A DNA stretch of 64,000 nucleotides. Origin: Billgrantia endophytica. GTDB taxonomy: Bacteria > Pseudomonadota > Gammaproteobacteria > Pseudomonadales > Halomonadaceae. Below the pieces are notes generated by a model. It was not told the DNA's origin, ran no database searches, and saw only the letters and a list, made by a program, of their open reading frames with translations. The stretch's first letter is position 1; every line of letters begins with the position of its first letter. Location: positions 1-64,000 of the forward strand of contig NZ_PNRF01000013.1 in NCBI RefSeq assembly GCF_002879615.1. The letters are read 5' to 3'. The position numbers and the translations under genes were made by a program. Of the stretch, positions 57,309 to 64,000 are shown in pieces.

Positions 57309-58076
57309 ATGTCTATCATCAATCAACATTGGAGCCTGATTCTACAACGTCTCGTTCTTGTTTCCGTGTTCGTTATTGTATGGTGGCTGGCTTCTCTACA
57401 AATGCCTGCTTTCATACTGCCGGGACCACAAAGAGTTATCGAAGCCGTTCGAAGGTTGTTTGAAACACCATCGTTTCTCAACGATGTAAGTGCCACGTTC
57501 CGACGCGTACTCCTCGGCTTTACGCTAGCGATGATCGTAGGAGCTACCCTCGGCTTGCTCCTCGGTGCCAACAAGATATTGGCAAGATTTTTTGAGCCAG
57601 TCCTTGCTGTGATCAACACTGTGTCATCTGCCATCTGGGCCATCTTCGCCATTATCTGGTTCGGCATCTCGGATGCCACAACGGTTTTCGTAGTTTTCAT
57701 GACAGCTATGCCTCTGATCCTAACCAATGTCTGGCAAGGAGTGCAAACAGTGGATCGACAGTACATTCAGCTGGCGTTGAGCTTACGCATGTCAAAACTG
57801 GCGATTCTTCGTAAGATAGTTTTTCCGAGTATTCTTCCTTATTTTTTTTCCAGCGCCAGGTTAGCTTTCGGATTCGGCTGGCGTGTCTCACTGGTAGCCG
57901 AAACCATTGGTGCATCCGAAGGTATCGGCTACCGATTACGGCAAGCGGCAGACTTAGTGCAAACCGATCAAGTGTTCGCTTGGACCCTATTGCTTGTCAT
58001 GATGATGCTATTCATCGAATCCAGTGTATTAAAGCCACTAGAAAAAAGGTTGTTCCGCTGGAAGGCAACCACTTAA
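57309..58076 (+). CDS. ABC transporter permease, nitrate/sulfonate/taurine type
   Basis: Six-helix permease of 255 residues with the EAA-like loop (LSLRMSKLAILRKIVFPSILPYFFSSARLAFGFGWRVSLVAE). It resembles SsuC/TauC. It begins 3 bp after the ATPase gene and precedes the binding protein, completing the importer. Confidence 0.93.
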   Translation: MSIINQHWSLILQRLVLVSVFVIVWWLASLQMPAFILPGPQRVIEAVRRLFETPSFLNDVSATFRRVLLGFTLAMIVGATLGLLLGANKILARFFEPVLAVINTVSSAIWAIFAIIWFGISDATTVFVVFMTAMPLILTNVWQGVQTVDRQYIQLALSLRMSKLAILRKIVFPSILPYFFSSARLAFGFGWRVSLVAETIGASEGIGYRLRQAADLVQTDQVFAWTLLLVMMMLFIESSVLKPLEKRLFRWKATT

Positions 58077-58107
58077 ACAACCCCTCTATCATACCAAGGA
58101 TAACGAA

Positions 58108-59088
58108 ATGAAAAAGTCTATCTTGATTGCGACCATGACTGCGGGAGCACTGCTTTCCATGACTTCTAAAGCTGATGATATAATTCGAATCGGCTACTGG
58201 ACCAGCGGTGTCAGCCTGGGCTATGGCTCCGTACTTGAAGCGAAAGGTTTCTTAGCAGAACGAGGGGTAGAAGCGGAATTCATGCACTTCCCCAGTGTCA
58301 ATGCGCCGATGCAAGCTTTGGCTTCAGGATCAATTGATTTAGCCTTTGGGGCACCAGCAGCCGGAGTTCTGAACTCGGCATCTGAGGGAATACCAATAAA
58401 AATATTTGCCGCTACACAACCTGCAAATGTGCATTTCGTGGTACCGGAAGATTCGAACATCCAGTCGATCTCGGAGTTCAGAGGAAAGTCAATCGGTATG
58501 TCTCCAGAAGGATCATCAGTAGCGGTTATCGCTAGCGCCATCCTCGAGGAAAACTATGGAATCTCGTCCAACGATTTTTCATTGATAGGGGGAAACGAAT
58601 CCCGGCTAGTTCAGTTTATCGCTCAGGAGCAAGTCGATGCAGCGGCACTCAGAGCGGTAACGGTTGAGCAGCTTAGTGATGACTTAAAGGTCCGTAAGCT
58701 AGGTAGTTTTGCTGAAGAATGGAGCAAGCTAACCCAATCCGACGCTGTACCCTATATTGGCGTTGGCGCCGTCTCTAGCAACTTGGTCGACAACAATCCT
58801 GAAATCATCGCCAATGTCATTTCCGCCTTGCGCGACACCTTAGAATGGGGAAGTAATCACCAAGATGAAGTCGCACACATTCTTCAGGAAAATGCCAACC
58901 TGCCGGCACATGATGCACAAGTCTATGCCGGGTTGTGGGATGAAATGTATAGAATTTCACTTGAGCCGGAAGATATCGACACGCTGACATTGCAGCATCA
59001 GATATTTATGGATAATGGTGTCATAAGAGAAGAAATGCCGGACGACTTATTCGCCACCCGACCCTACGAACTCGCTACCAATCAATAA
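58108..59088 (+). CDS. ABC transporter substrate-binding protein (SsuA/NMT1-like)
   Basis: Periplasmic protein of 326 residues with a Sec signal (MKKSILIATMTAGALLSMTSKA) and a binding fold of the SsuA/THI5 group: IRIGYWTSGVSLGYGSVLEAKGFLAERGVE, then MQALASGSIDLAFGAPAAGV and SIGMSPEGSSVAVIASAIL. The group binds sulfonates, nitrate, pyrimidines or aromatic acids, so the ligand cannot be named. AAGGATAA lies before the ATG. It is part of the operon. Confidence 0.92.
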   Translation: MKKSILIATMTAGALLSMTSKADDIIRIGYWTSGVSLGYGSVLEAKGFLAERGVEAEFMHFPSVNAPMQALASGSIDLAFGAPAAGVLNSASEGIPIKIFAATQPANVHFVVPEDSNIQSISEFRGKSIGMSPEGSSVAVIASAILEENYGISSNDFSLIGGNESRLVQFIAQEQVDAAALRAVTVEQLSDDLKVRKLGSFAEEWSKLTQSDAVPYIGVGAVSSNLVDNNPEIIANVISALRDTLEWGSNHQDEVAHILQENANLPAHDAQVYAGLWDEMYRISLEPEDIDTLTLQHQIFMDNGVIREEMPDDLFATRPYELATNQ

Positions 59089-59111
59089 GATTGATCAACA
59101 AGGAGAAATTT

Positions 59112-60128
59112 ATGATAAGTCAAATGCGAGCCTTAGTGTTAAGTGAACATGGAAACCTTGATCAGCTTCAGGTAGTGGATGACTATGCGTTGCCCATTGC
59201 TGACAAGGGCCATGTGGTCATCCGAGTCGGAGCCTCCTCTTATAATTACCATGATGTTTTCACGGTAAAGGGCATGCCGGGTATCAAAGTACCCTTGCCA
59301 GTGATTATCGGACTGGATATTGCCGGGACCATCACAGAGATCGGTCCAGACATTGAGGGGTGGAAAACTGGAGACCGCGTATTGGTGAACCCGCTTAAGC
59401 CCAATGTGGGATTGATGGGCGAAATGGTTAACGGAGGAATGGCCGAATACGCCCGGGTTGATGTGAATCAACTGATACGGTTGCCAGATCAGGTCAGTTT
59501 CGAGCAAGCGGCTTCGCTACCGGTTGCCTATGGTACCGCACATCGTATGCTCATAACCCACGATACGATAAAGACCGGTGACCGGGTCATGATTCTAGGG
59601 GCCAGTGGTGGGGTAGGTACCGCCTGTGTAGTACTGGCCAAGTTGCTGGGCGCCGAAGTCATTGCCTGTGTCGGTAGTGATAGCAAGGGTGAGCGGCTTA
59701 AATCTCTCGGTGCAGATCACACTGTCAATTATCGCACCACCGATTTCTCCAAGTGGGCCATTGCCGAGTATGGCAAACCTCAGCGACGTACCTACGAAGG
59801 CGGTGTCGATGTGGTGATTAATTTCACCGGTGGTGAGACTTGGGTGCCCTCTCTCAAATGTCTTAAGCGGGGCGGCAAGTTGCTTGTCTGTGGCGCCACG
59901 GCAGGTCATGACCCTAAAGAGGATCTGCGTTATGTCTGGAGTTTCGAACTAGAAATAAAGGGTTCAAACAGTTTTTATAAGGAAAATTTAGAGGCGCTAC
60001 TGCAGTTGGTCGCGGACAAGAAAATCGATCCCGTAATTGATCGAATCTTACCCCTTGAGCATGCGGCCGCTGGTCTCGCTCTGATCCGAGATCGCGAAGT
60101 ATTGGGAAAAGTCGTCGTAACTCCCTAG
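59112..60128 (+). CDS. Quinone oxidoreductase-type medium-chain dehydrogenase
   Basis: NADPH-dependent MDR-superfamily reductase of 338 residues. The nucleotide motif is ILGASGGVGTACVVLAKLLGAEV and the early GLDIAGTITEIGPDIEGWKTGDRV lacks the zinc-binding GHE of true alcohol dehydrogenases. ATG 59112 has AGGAG ahead; an earlier start at 59091 lies before that site. Such enzymes reduce enoyl/enone or quinone substrates, so here it may act on a CoA-linked or free unsaturated intermediate. Confidence 0.9.
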   Translation: MISQMRALVLSEHGNLDQLQVVDDYALPIADKGHVVIRVGASSYNYHDVFTVKGMPGIKVPLPVIIGLDIAGTITEIGPDIEGWKTGDRVLVNPLKPNVGLMGEMVNGGMAEYARVDVNQLIRLPDQVSFEQAASLPVAYGTAHRMLITHDTIKTGDRVMILGASGGVGTACVVLAKLLGAEVIACVGSDSKGERLKSLGADHTVNYRTTDFSKWAIAEYGKPQRRTYEGGVDVVINFTGGETWVPSLKCLKRGGKLLVCGATAGHDPKEDLRYVWSFELEIKGSNSFYKENLEALLQLVADKKIDPVIDRILPLEHAAAGLALIRDREVLGKVVVTP

Positions 60129-60206
60129 TTTTAATACTTCTTCAGCCCACCTTCATTGGCGACGATATTGCTTCGTCGTGCCTACCTGGTTAGTTAAGGA
60201 GCCAGC

Positions 60207-60635
60207 ATGGATATAACCGAATCTACCATTTTGACGGCACAAGAGGTGCAGGCACTGTTACTTAAAGGCCCGTTTCACCAGTGGCTGGGGATAGAAGTCG
60301 CCCAAGTCGGGGAGGGTACCATCGAACTGAGCGCTACTTGGCGTGAAGAATGGGTAGTCAACATTGCCGGGGGTTACACACACGGAGGGATCCTGGCGAC
60401 GTTGATAGACCTGACCGCCGACTGGGCACTAGTATCGAAGACTAGACGCGGGGTGCCGACCATTGACATGCGAGTTGATTATCACCGACCAGCGAAAGGT
60501 AACTTGCGTTGCTACGGCAAGGTCATCAAGTTTGGTCGTAAAACCTCAGTGGCCGAAGCGCAAGTGCTCGATAGCGATAGTCAATTGGTCGCCAGCGGCC
60601 GCGGAGTCTACGCCATGCCCAGCGAGAGGGACTGA
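60207..60635 (+). CDS. PaaI-type hotdog thioesterase
   Basis: Acyl-CoA thioesterase-like protein of 142 residues. GGYTHGGILATLIDLTADWALVS holds the hotdog helix with the family HGG motif, and the DMRVDYHRPAKG strand follows. It probably hydrolyses a CoA thioester made by the acyl-CoA ligase two genes on. The ATG follows AGGAG. Confidence 0.9.
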   Translation: MDITESTILTAQEVQALLLKGPFHQWLGIEVAQVGEGTIELSATWREEWVVNIAGGYTHGGILATLIDLTADWALVSKTRRGVPTIDMRVDYHRPAKGNLRCYGKVIKFGRKTSVAEAQVLDSDSQLVASGRGVYAMPSERD

Positions 60636-60638
60636 AAA

Positions 60639-61433
60639 ATGTCAGGTGTCCTTGACCACCTCGTGATTAATACGAAGTTTGACACTGATGCAGTCTTCGA
60701 TATTTTTCAAGCGCTTGGATTTACGTTATCCCCTCGTGGTTATCATTCACTTGGTTCGATTAACCATGTAATAGTTTTTCCCCAAAGCTATCTAGAACTG
60801 GTCGGATTGCCGGTGGGAGGGGAGCGACTCCGTCAGGAAATACTCGACAGTCCCATCGGAATAGATGGGTTGGTCATGGCGAGTGACGATCCTGAGAAAA
60901 CACGTAACACCCTGCTTGAGAAAGGTTTCGATGTTCAACCAGTCCAGAGATTTTCACGGTTGGTTGACCTCGAAGAGGGTGAGCGGATGGCCAGCTTCGC
61001 CACGGTTCGCCTTGCACCAAATAGCTTCGCCGCGGGTCGAGTCTATTTCTGCCACCACGTTACACCGGAGCTGGTATGGCGCAGCGCGTGGATGGATCAT
61101 GCCAACGGGGTAGAAGCGATCGTCGGACTCACGATTGTCAGCGAGTCTCCGTCGTCTACTCGCGCCCGTTACGCCAAGCTAGGCGATTTCGATGAATCAT
61201 TTCAAATAGACATCATCGACGCCTCTACCTTTCACGAACGCTTCGGTTCGTTAGCAATATATGCCGGTGACCGCCGTGAACATTTCGCTGCTATTACGCT
61301 ACGCACGGCAAGCCCTAGCACTCTTCGTGACAGGGCGTCGAGTCAAGGGTTGCCTCACTGGATGGATAAGGACGGTCACCGACTAGTGATCGCACTGCCC
61401 CAGCAAGCCACTCTTCTGGAGATTTTATCGTGA
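60639..61433 (+). CDS. Glyoxalase-like (VOC superfamily) protein
   Basis: A 264-residue protein of the Glyoxalase_3 type. LDHLVINTKFDTDAVFDIFQALGFTLSPRGYHSLGSINHVIVF and YLELVGLP are the recognisable segment, with metal-type His/Glu ligands. The second half is a diverged repeat. Possible roles are a dioxygenase or isomerase step on the imported compound; no reaction can be given. It starts 3 bp after the thioesterase stop and its stop overlaps the next gene. Confidence 0.85.
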   Translation: MSGVLDHLVINTKFDTDAVFDIFQALGFTLSPRGYHSLGSINHVIVFPQSYLELVGLPVGGERLRQEILDSPIGIDGLVMASDDPEKTRNTLLEKGFDVQPVQRFSRLVDLEEGERMASFATVRLAPNSFAAGRVYFCHHVTPELVWRSAWMDHANGVEAIVGLTIVSESPSSTRARYAKLGDFDESFQIDIIDASTFHERFGSLAIYAGDRREHFAAITLRTASPSTLRDRASSQGLPHWMDKDGHRLVIALPQQATLLEILS

Positions 61434-62944
61434 AAGAAAAGACGAATCTCGGATATATACTTTCCTCTTCAGCGAGTGGTATGGGCGAACCAGGGGATCA
61501 GCCCGCCTTGATCGGGTTGGATTCCGAACGTCGCGAAACGAGAATTAGCTATCCTGAGCTGGATCACCTGGCCGACGGGGTCGCTGCCGGCCTGATCGAC
61601 CGTGGGTACCAACCCGGCGATCGGATCGCCTTGCTTGCCGCGAACTCGATCGCCCAGGTTGCTGTGCTGTTGGGTGGCATGCGTGCCGGGGTGGTGGTCG
61701 TCCCGGTCAATTATCGCTTTCCTGCCGAGATGATTGCCTACGTGATTGAGGACTGTGGGGCACGACTCATCTTCCATGACCTAGAATGCGCCTCTTGCCT
61801 TCCTCCAGCGGTAACGGCGGTGGCCTTGGACGGCGATGAAGGCCTTTCAGGCTTCATCAGCGCTGAACGCTATCTCCCCTACCTTCCCGGAAAGCACGAT
61901 CCCGCCTTGATGCTGTACACCTCTGGCTCAACCGGGCGCCCGAAAGGCGTGCTGCTTTCGCATGCCAGTCAATTATGGGTGGCGAAGGTACGCCAGACCG
62001 AAGGGTCACTCGCCAATGAGCGCGCCGTAATCGCGGCCCCGCTTTACCATATGAATGCGTTAGCCTTGGTATTTCTTAGTCTTTCCTCGCAATCGACGAC
62101 TATCTTATTGCCACGTTTCGAAGCGGCTCTCTACATTGATGCTATTCAACGATACCGAGCCACATGGCTCACGGCCGTTCCGCCGATGGTCGCCATGTTG
62201 ATGAATACGGGTGACATCCTGGCCAAATCCGATCTCTCTTCGGTGCGGGTCGTTCGCATGGGCTCAGCACCCGTCAGCGCCCAGCTGTTGGAGCAAATAC
62301 ATGAGCTACTCCCCAATGCACGAGTAATTAATGCCTATGGCACGACGGAAGGTAGCCCGGTGGTATTTACCCAACCGCCCAATGAGCAGGCTACTCCCCC
62401 TTTATCGCTGGGCGTGGCACATCCGGCAGTGAATATTCGGTTACGCAATGAGAAGGGAGAGCTTAGCGATCAAGGCGTACTTGAACTGAAGAGCCCAGGC
62501 CTCATGTTGGGTTACCATAGTAGATCCAAGTCCTCTGCAATCTTTACGGAGGATGGATACTATATCACTGGGGACGTTTTCTACCGTAATGCAGAGGGCT
62601 TCTATTTTTTTGTCGGCCGCCATGACGATATGTTCAACTGCGGTGGAGAAAATGTCTGGCCTGGTGAAATCGAGCGGTTGCTGGAGCGACACGATAAAGT
62701 TCAGCAGGCCTGCGTTGTCCCTATAGAGGATGACGTCAAAGGATACAAGCCAGTGGCCTTTGTTGTGCCTAGTCACGGCGCCGAAACCGGAGAGGAGGAG
62801 CTAAAAAACTTTACGCTCGAGCATGCACCAGCTTACCGCCATCCCCGGCGCATATGGACCGTCGAGTCCTTACCTCTGGCAGCCACGAATAAAATTGATC
62901 GTCGTGCACTCATCGATGAAGCCAGGCGACGCTTGCAGAACTGA
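61430..62944 (+). CDS. Acyl-CoA synthetase (AMP-binding, class I)
   Basis: Adenylate-forming CoA ligase of 504 residues. LMLYTSGSTGRPKGVLLSH (P-loop), NAYGTTEGSPV, GYYITGDVFYR and the A10 lysine in LPLAATNKIDRRAL are all intact. It starts with GTG at 61430, overlapping the previous stop (GTGA). It presumably activates the imported carboxylic acid for the rest of the pathway. The acid is not identifiable. Confidence 0.94.
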   Translation: MKEKTNLGYILSSSASGMGEPGDQPALIGLDSERRETRISYPELDHLADGVAAGLIDRGYQPGDRIALLAANSIAQVAVLLGGMRAGVVVVPVNYRFPAEMIAYVIEDCGARLIFHDLECASCLPPAVTAVALDGDEGLSGFISAERYLPYLPGKHDPALMLYTSGSTGRPKGVLLSHASQLWVAKVRQTEGSLANERAVIAAPLYHMNALALVFLSLSSQSTTILLPRFEAALYIDAIQRYRATWLTAVPPMVAMLMNTGDILAKSDLSSVRVVRMGSAPVSAQLLEQIHELLPNARVINAYGTTEGSPVVFTQPPNEQATPPLSLGVAHPAVNIRLRNEKGELSDQGVLELKSPGLMLGYHSRSKSSAIFTEDGYYITGDVFYRNAEGFYFFVGRHDDMFNCGGENVWPGEIERLLERHDKVQQACVVPIEDDVKGYKPVAFVVPSHGAETGEEELKNFTLEHAPAYRHPRRIWTVESLPLAATNKIDRRALIDEARRRLQN

Positions 62945-63001
62945 AGCGTCGGCTGTGGAGCTCATCGCCGCGACCTCATCAACCTGAACGAGCAAATCAG
63001 T

Positions 63002-64000
63002 ATGCCAAAAGGATATATGTCACCTAGCTTCGCTTCACTAAAGCTACCGAATATTGAAGATAAAGACTGGGAAAAACGTGCACTGTCCATCTTACAGGGA
63101 GACGGACTACGATCTGCCGACACTCACCTCATAAAACCTGTATTTCCCGGGCTTAAGGGTATTGATATTTATCTTAAGGATGAATCAACCCACCCAACGG
63201 GAAGCTTAAAACACCGCCTTGCTCGCTCGCTGTTTCTTTACGGAATATGTAATGGAAAAATTAAAAAAGGAACCACTTTGGTAGAGGCATCATCAGGCTC
63301 TACCGCTGTCAGCGAGGCATATTTTGCTCATTTACTTCACCTCCCCTTTATCGCGGTGATGCCTTTATCCACAAGCAGAAAAAAAATTGATGCCATAGAA
63401 AACTTTGGCGGAACTTGCCACTTCGTCTCCAACCCTTCAGAAGTATACGAAGCAGCTAGTCAAGTCGCTAGGGAAGTCGGTGGTCATTACCTTGATCAAT
63501 TTACCTACGCGGAAAGAGCCACCGATTGGCGCGGCAACAACAACATAGCAGAAAGCATTTTTAACCAGATGCGGCAGGAAGCTCAACCAACCCCTGAGTG
63601 GGTCGTAATGAGTGCTGGTACGGGGGGGACTTCCGCCACACTGGGGCGCTATATCCGATACCGTAATTTCGATACTCGATTATGTGTTGTTGACGTTGAA
63701 CATTCCGCCTTTTACAATGCCTACTTAACTGGAAACATGCAAGCAACATGTGTAACCCCTTCTCGTATCGAAGGGGTAGGTCGGCCCAGGGTGGAGCCCT
63801 CTTTCATTCCCAGTGTCATTGATCATATGATAAAGATATCAGATGCCGCTTCCATTGCCGCGATGCATGTATTATCGGAGCGCTTATGCAGACGTGTCGG
63901 CGGCTCTACCGGCACCAATTTTTTTGGTGTCTGCTGGCTAGCGGCAACCATGCTGAAAAAAGGTCAACGAGGCTCTCTAGTCTCTCTTATTTGCGATAGC
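63002..64000 (+). CDS. PLP-dependent cysteine synthase/desulfhydrase family protein (Cds1-like), cut by window end
   Basis: Fold type II PLP enzyme; 333 codons are visible and the stop is beyond the window. The PLP lysine is in GSLKHRLA (about residue 71), the phosphate loop is [10 protein letters not shown], and [13 protein letters not shown] is the substrate loop. [21 protein letters not shown] is a hallmark of the Cds1-like branch, which breaks cysteine down to H2S, pyruvate and ammonia. The gene is in the same direction as the cluster, 57 bp after the acyl-CoA ligase, with AT-rich codon use. Cysteine or another sulfur/oxygen amino acid may be its substrate. Confidence 0.88.
   Translation, partial: MPKGYMSPSFASLKLPNIEDKDWEKRALSILQGDGLRSADTHLIKPVFPGLKGIDIYLKDESTHPTGSLKHRLARSLFLYGICNGKIKKGTTLVEASSGSTAVSEAYFAHLLHLPFIAVMPLSTSRKKIDAIENFGGTCHFVSNPSEVYEAASQVAREVGGHYLDQFTYAERATDWRGNNNIAESIFNQMRQEAQPTPEWVVMSAGTGGTSATLGRYIRYRNFDTRLCVVDVEHSAFYNAYLTGNMQATCVTPSRIEGVGRPRVEPSFIPSVIDHMIKISDAASIAAMHVLSERLCRRVGGSTGTNFFGVCWLAATMLKKGQRGSLVSLICDS

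Overview
The window reads as chromosomal DNA of a Halomonas-like gammaproteobacterium (Halomonadaceae). This is inferred from high-GC core genes, the glrK-qseG-glrR, ccm-smc-zipA-ligA and yciO/PHP/YciI neighbourhoods, and the protein sequences. No rRNA, tRNA or CRISPR array was seen.

Layout. (1) 1-8230 is a defence island ending just past the 3' end of guaA. It holds an IS630-family element whose transposase is split at an A9 run, a Gabija pair whose helicase gene gajB is cut off by that IS, a DUF262-HNH nuclease with an EcoRI-type adenine methylase, and a soluble Ser/Thr kinase with a DUF3010 protein. All are on the minus strand. (2) 8.5-14.9 kb is core: guaA, guaB, CsbD and PRC-barrel stress genes, xseA and a coiled-coil protein. 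(3) 15-19.3 kb is glrR-qseG-glrK, preceded by about 860 bp without a credible gene. That gap carries a GlrR-type TGTC-N10-GACA site, a sigma-54 promoter, repeated hairpins with AAGGAT loops (CsrA-type) and a strong terminator. I read this as a GlrR/sigma-54-driven Csr-type small RNA where enterobacteria keep glmY. (4) 19.3-32 kb has argA, pit plus a PhoU-like partner, a CYTH protein, a voltage-gated K+ channel, yciO, a PHP nuclease, YciI, mnmC and a haem-motif GGDEF-EAL sensor. (5) 32-47 kb is one minus-strand run ccmABCDEFGHI-smc-zipA-ligA-yheU. (6) 47-48.2 kb has an SOS-box-controlled S24 peptidase and a YigZ protein. (7) 48.2-55 kb is a locus with a GntR regulator, a split chromate-type transporter, a TRAP transporter and a gamma-glutamyltransferase/oxamate amidohydrolase-like enzyme. 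Two copies of an AAAATCGATTT palindrome precede its two transcription units. (8) 55-55.5 kb holds decayed IS3-type remnants. (9) 55.8-64 kb is an AT-richer, probably acquired catabolic cluster: GntR, nitrate/sulfonate-type ABC transporter, quinone oxidoreductase, thioesterase, glyoxalase-like protein, acyl-CoA ligase and a Cds1-like PLP enzyme cut by the window end.

How they work together. The island is a stack of three antiphage modules, one now broken. The GlrK/GlrR locus seems to carry its own output RNA. The ccm genes could supply haem attachment for the CXXCH diguanylate cyclase/phosphodiesterase nearby. The final cluster looks like uptake, CoA activation and breakdown of an unidentified, possibly sulfur-containing, organic acid.
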